Source: Coraliomargarita_B sp046540835 (lineage in GTDB: Bacteria; Verrucomicrobiota; Verrucomicrobiia; Opitutales; Coraliomargaritaceae). Taken from it: a stretch of DNA of 10,567 nt. The stretch spans positions 1-10,567 of the forward strand of contig JBKHEL010000086.1 of the NCBI GenBank assembly GCA_046540835.1, read 5' to 3'. This document shows, piece by piece, positions 8,505 through 10,567 of this stretch (position 1 is the first letter of the stretch; every line of letters starts with the position of its first letter). The position numbers and the translations under genes were made by a program. The notes under the pieces were generated by a model. That model was not told where the DNA came from, ran no database searches, and saw nothing but the letters and a program-made list of their open reading frames with translations.

Positions 8505-8572
8505 GATCACTCACGCAGTCCTGTTGAAAAACTGTGATTCGAGCGATAGCACCGGTGCAGCGGCCGCAGCCC

Positions 8573-9943
8573 TCAGAAAAAGGTCAAATCGGGGCACTTT
8601 TCAATTTTCCGCTGCAAGTAGACCCCAAGCTCCATGATGTGATAATCGCCCCACATCGACGACTCACCGTAAGCCACTTTACCCGGTTCCGGTCTATGGT
8701 CCCAGCCATTCGGCTGGTGATAGATGCTGTGGAGCAAGAGCCCCTGATGGTCCTTATCGGTGGAGAGGTAGGGATCACTCAGCAGGGCACGCGTCGTCAC
8801 AAGCGCCGCACGCTCATATTTCTCAGCGCTGGCGGCCTCACCTTTTTTTCGGAGATAATCCGCCAGCCGAAAGAGGCCTTGTGCGGTGATGGCCGAGGCG
8901 GTCGAGTCGACCGGTTCGTGGGCGTTGTAGGGATCTGCCGGCTGGTTGAGGTAGTCGCCGATTTTTGAAAGATTCGGCGCGCCCTGGTCCCAGTAGCTGA
9001 TTCCGTCACTCGGTGTATTTTCGATGAAATTATCCGCGACAGCCGTCGCAGCCTTGAACATGAGGGACTCCCATTTTTCCTTTCCGCCAAAGGCCTGGAG
9101 TTCAGCGTCGTCCATCGTTTCGAGGAATTCGAGCTCCTCGGCAAAGCCAAGCGTGGCCCAGGACTGGCCTCTCGTCCATGTGGAGAAGCCTGTGTAGCCC
9201 TGCTGAGAGTTCGGGCAGCGGTAGGCTCCGTTTTTAATATTGAAGATGCACTCGTGCGCCGTGCGGCCCCGGACATCGTAAGCATCGCGTCCTTCTCCGT
9301 AAAAAACACTGAAGCGGGCAGTGGACTCGATGTGTTGCAGCGCCCGGTCGAGCAGGCTGATTGGCTGGTCCCCTTCACCCATCAGGACGTGACCGAGGCG
9401 GTGCGCCACCATCAGAATGCGGCAGGAGCGGATCGTATCGACAAACAAGGAATGGGGCCCATTGAAGGTGTGGATAAATCCGCCACCCTGGCGTTCGGTC
9501 CAGCGTGCGGCCTGGACTGCTCCGGAAACCTTAATCGCCAGTTCGTAGAAGTGTTTTTCCCACTCATTTTCAGGGATGCGGCCTTCGAGCATCAAGCGGC
9601 GCAGGTTGCCATAGGTGGAGAGGTTATTGAAACCGTGGTCGTGGACGCCGATATGGCTCACATGTGAGGCCATCCGGGCGACCGTGTGGTCACGCCCTGA
9701 CTTCAGGCTCGCCGCATCACCGGTGGCGTCGTAGTGCAGGATTGCCGTCCCGTAGCGAAAACCTTCCGTCCATTCCGTCCAACCGCGGGTGGTGTAGCGC
9801 CCTTTAATGGTAAAAACCGGAGAGCCCTGTGCATCGTCATAGCGCTGGTCGATCAGCGCTATTTTCTCTCCTGCGAGTTCAAAAAGGTGATCCAGATTTG
9901 GTTTGAGTTCATGTTTCGAGGGTGCCTTATCGAGGTTGATCAT
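8573..9943 (-). CDS. Glycoside hydrolase family 88-type unsaturated glucuronyl hydrolase
   Basis: Predicted to remove the 4,5-unsaturated uronic acid that polysaccharide lyases leave at the non-reducing end of oligosaccharides. The 456-aa protein should form an (alpha/alpha)6 barrel. By comparison with the Bacillus GL1 enzyme, the two key aspartates are D102 (VHDHGF) and D169 (LFVDTIRS). Other family-like stretches are GFRYGTAILHYDATGD (61-76), STWTRGQSW (254-262), DSTASAITAQGL (346-357) and GESSMWGDYH (426-435). GH88 fits better than GH105 because of the TWxRGQxW block, but the split is not certain. There is no signal peptide, so it probably acts in the cytoplasm. No lyase, sulfatase, transporter or SusC/D-like gene lies nearby, so the substrate (chondroitin, hyaluronan, ulvan, other) is unknown. 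The ATG at 9943 has no Shine-Dalgarno sequence. Its 3' end is 68 bp from the convergent ATPase stop, with no clear terminator between. Confidence 0.88.
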   Translation of the reverse strand: MINLDKAPSKHELKPNLDHLFELAGEKIALIDQRYDDAQGSPVFTIKGRYTTRGWTEWTEGFRYGTAILHYDATGDAASLKSGRDHTVARMASHVSHIGVHDHGFNNLSTYGNLRRLMLEGRIPENEWEKHFYELAIKVSGAVQAARWTERQGGGFIHTFNGPHSLFVDTIRSCRILMVAHRLGHVLMGEGDQPISLLDRALQHIESTARFSVFYGEGRDAYDVRGRTAHECIFNIKNGAYRCPNSQQGYTGFSTWTRGQSWATLGFAEELEFLETMDDAELQAFGGKEKWESLMFKAATAVADNFIENTPSDGISYWDQGAPNLSKIGDYLNQPADPYNAHEPVDSTASAITAQGLFRLADYLRKKGEAASAEKYERAALVTTRALLSDPYLSTDKDHQGLLLHSIYHQPNGWDHRPEPGKVAYGESSMWGDYHIMELGVYLQRKIEKCPDLTFF

Positions 9944-9958
9944 GAGGTATTTGCTTTG

Positions 9959-10002
9959 CAGTCTGGTTCGTGTTAGAAAAAAGATAGTCAGCTATCAGAC
10001 TG
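9959..10002 (-). promoter_or_regulatory. Inverted repeat with small hairpin in the GH88 leader
   Basis: The outer arms are CAGTCTG (9959-9965) and CAGACTG (9996-10002), 7 bp and perfectly complementary. Inside lies GATAG-TCAG-CTATC (9983-9996), a 5-bp stem. On the minus (GH88) strand the small stem is followed by six T's. It could be a weak terminator or attenuator, or a protein-binding site. The stem is short and AT-rich, so function is unproven. Confidence 0.35.
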
Positions 10003-10022
10003 TAGGGGGAGCGAGGTTGTGC

Positions 10023-10036
10023 GAATTTGCAAATTC
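10023..10036. promoter_or_regulatory. 14-bp perfect palindrome, possible operator
   Basis: GAATTTGCAAATTC is a perfect palindrome of the size bound by dimeric repressors such as LacI or GntR types. It lies 80 bp upstream of the GH88 start codon, where an operator or activator site would be expected. A 14-bp palindrome is expected roughly once by chance in a window this size, so position is the main argument. Confidence 0.35.
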
Positions 10037-10285
10037 TGTGAGGAAATCAATGAACTTTGGTCTGAGATCGGCGTATCGAGAGTGGTTCTTTTGGACCTTT
10101 TCGGCTCCGTTGGCAGATCCAGCACTGAGCAACCGGGCGCGGTGGAATCGTCACCATCGGAGATTTCCCTCGAAAGCAGCCACAGGAAATCCCGAAAAGT
10201 CCACCGAGTGGCAGGTGTGGCTTGACATGTTTAATCGAAGCCGCTTCTTTTCCTGATCAACCCTGTTTTGACTGCCTCCCACGAG

Positions 10286-10315
10286 ACCCAAGACACCCAA
10301 GACACCCAAGACACC
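10286..10315. repeat. 9-bp tandem repeat, 3.3 copies
   Basis: The unit ACCCAAGAC occurs three times exactly in a row, followed by ACC. It lies in non-coding DNA about 45 bp before the ATG of the right-edge gene. Such perfect short arrays can change copy number by slippage. No function can be read from the sequence. Confidence 0.9.
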
Positions 10316-10361
10316 ATTGGTTCCCCCGAAAGTTATTTTGTTTCCCTTTAAATCCCGCGCG

Positions 10362-10567
10362 ATGGTCTACCTCCATTCCTTTATGCGTTTTTTCGTACCG
10401 GTTTTTATTATTTGTTTGTTTTTCGCCTCGATTGAGTTGTCAGCGCAGCCGAAGAAGATGGTCGATCAGGCGAAAGAGATCCAAAATCTGCTGTCGTCCG
10501 GAAAACTCGTCCAAGCCCGCCCGCTCATGCAGGAGTTGCTTCCGGAAGCAGAAGACGGCACTTTTGA
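10362..10567 (+). CDS. Exported protein of unknown function, N-terminal part only
   Basis: An open frame starts at ATG 10362 and runs off the window edge with 68 complete codons. Residues 1-28 form a signal peptide: a few polar residues with R9, a strong hydrophobic core (FFVPVFIICLFF) and a likely cleavage after LSA, before QPKK. A second ATG at 10383 (residue 8) gives a more typical signal peptide (MRFFVPVF) and may be the true start. The single cysteine in the core does not form a lipobox, so a lipoprotein is unlikely. The mature part is charged and probably helical (MVDQAKEIQNLLSSGKLVQA, then RPLMQELLPEAED), reminiscent of a TPR-like helical pair. That resemblance is inference and no family is recognised. 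No Shine-Dalgarno sequence precedes either start. It is divergent from the GH88 gene, and the intergenic stretch may regulate both. Confidence 0.7.
   Translation, partial: MVYLHSFMRFFVPVFIICLFFASIELSAQPKKMVDQAKEIQNLLSSGKLVQARPLMQELLPEAEDGTF

Larger units (their letters stand above)
9944..10361. other. Intergenic region without a convincing gene
   Basis: This 418-bp stretch separates two divergent genes (GH88 on minus, exported protein on plus). It holds the inverted repeat at 9959-10002, the palindrome at 10023-10036 and the 9-bp tandem repeat at 10286-10315. A perfect TTGACA lies at 10222-10227, with only TTCTTT at -10 spacing (10245-10250). A 68-codon plus-strand frame starts at GTG 10019 with GGGGGAG seven bases upstream. 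It encodes CKFCEEINEL and later LLDLFGSVGR, faintly like the start of a nucleotidyltransferase (MNT-type) domain. It lacks the downstream aspartates, and a second long frame overlaps it, so I do not call it a gene. No tRNA or RNA gene was recognised. Confidence 0.6.

Noticed and set aside
8549..8567. Palindromes GCACCGGTGC and GCGGCCGC between the ATPase and the GH88 gene
   Set aside because: They are short, loopless and not followed by T's, so they do not form a bidirectional terminator that I can support.
9903..10256. 117-codon plus-strand frame overlapping the GH88 5' end
   Set aside because: It runs antisense into the hydrolase, has no family match, and its apparent length comes from chance absence of stops.

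Overview
The window looks like ordinary chromosome from a free-living, probably aerobic, moderately GC-rich bacterium. My best guess is a marine-type verrucomicrobium (Opitutae/Puniceicoccales-like). That rests on the mix of genes, the general look of the proteins, the scarcity of Shine-Dalgarno sequences and a GH88 uronide hydrolase; no single marker proves it. I see no rRNA, tRNA, CRISPR array, insertion sequence or phage gene.

Left part (1-3494, minus strand): tadA (tRNA adenosine deaminase) is followed after 80 bp by sodA (Mn-type superoxide dismutase). sodA ends at a very clear intrinsic terminator (2191-2221). ligA (NAD-dependent DNA ligase) comes next and must have its own promoter. 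The ligase is the most unusual protein here: the region that normally holds the Cys4 zinc finger is present at normal length but has no cysteine at all.

Middle part (3635-8504, plus strand): infA (IF-1, with an extra basic C-terminal tail) is divergent from tadA. Then come cysK (cysteine synthase), argH (argininosuccinate lyase) and a P1B-type copper-transporting ATPase. The ATPase most likely starts at a GTG two bases after the argH stop, with its ribosome binding site inside the end of argH. It has the Cu+-ATPase membrane motifs but no N-terminal heavy-metal-binding domain.

Right part (8573-10567): a GH88-type unsaturated glucuronyl hydrolase on the minus strand converges with the ATPase. 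It has no signal peptide, so it should act in the cytoplasm on imported unsaturated oligosaccharides. Upstream lies a 418-bp stretch without a convincing gene. It holds a 14-bp perfect palindrome (possible operator), a hairpin followed by T's in the hydrolase leader, a doubtful small ORF and a short 9-bp tandem repeat. At the right edge a new plus-strand gene begins, encoding an exported protein that is cut off by the window.

These are mostly housekeeping genes (replication/repair, translation, amino acid synthesis, oxidative stress) plus one metal-export gene and one carbohydrate gene. I do not see a multi-gene novel system. The leads worth following are the cysteine-free ligase finger, the argH/ATPase coupling and the regulatory region upstream of the GH88 gene.
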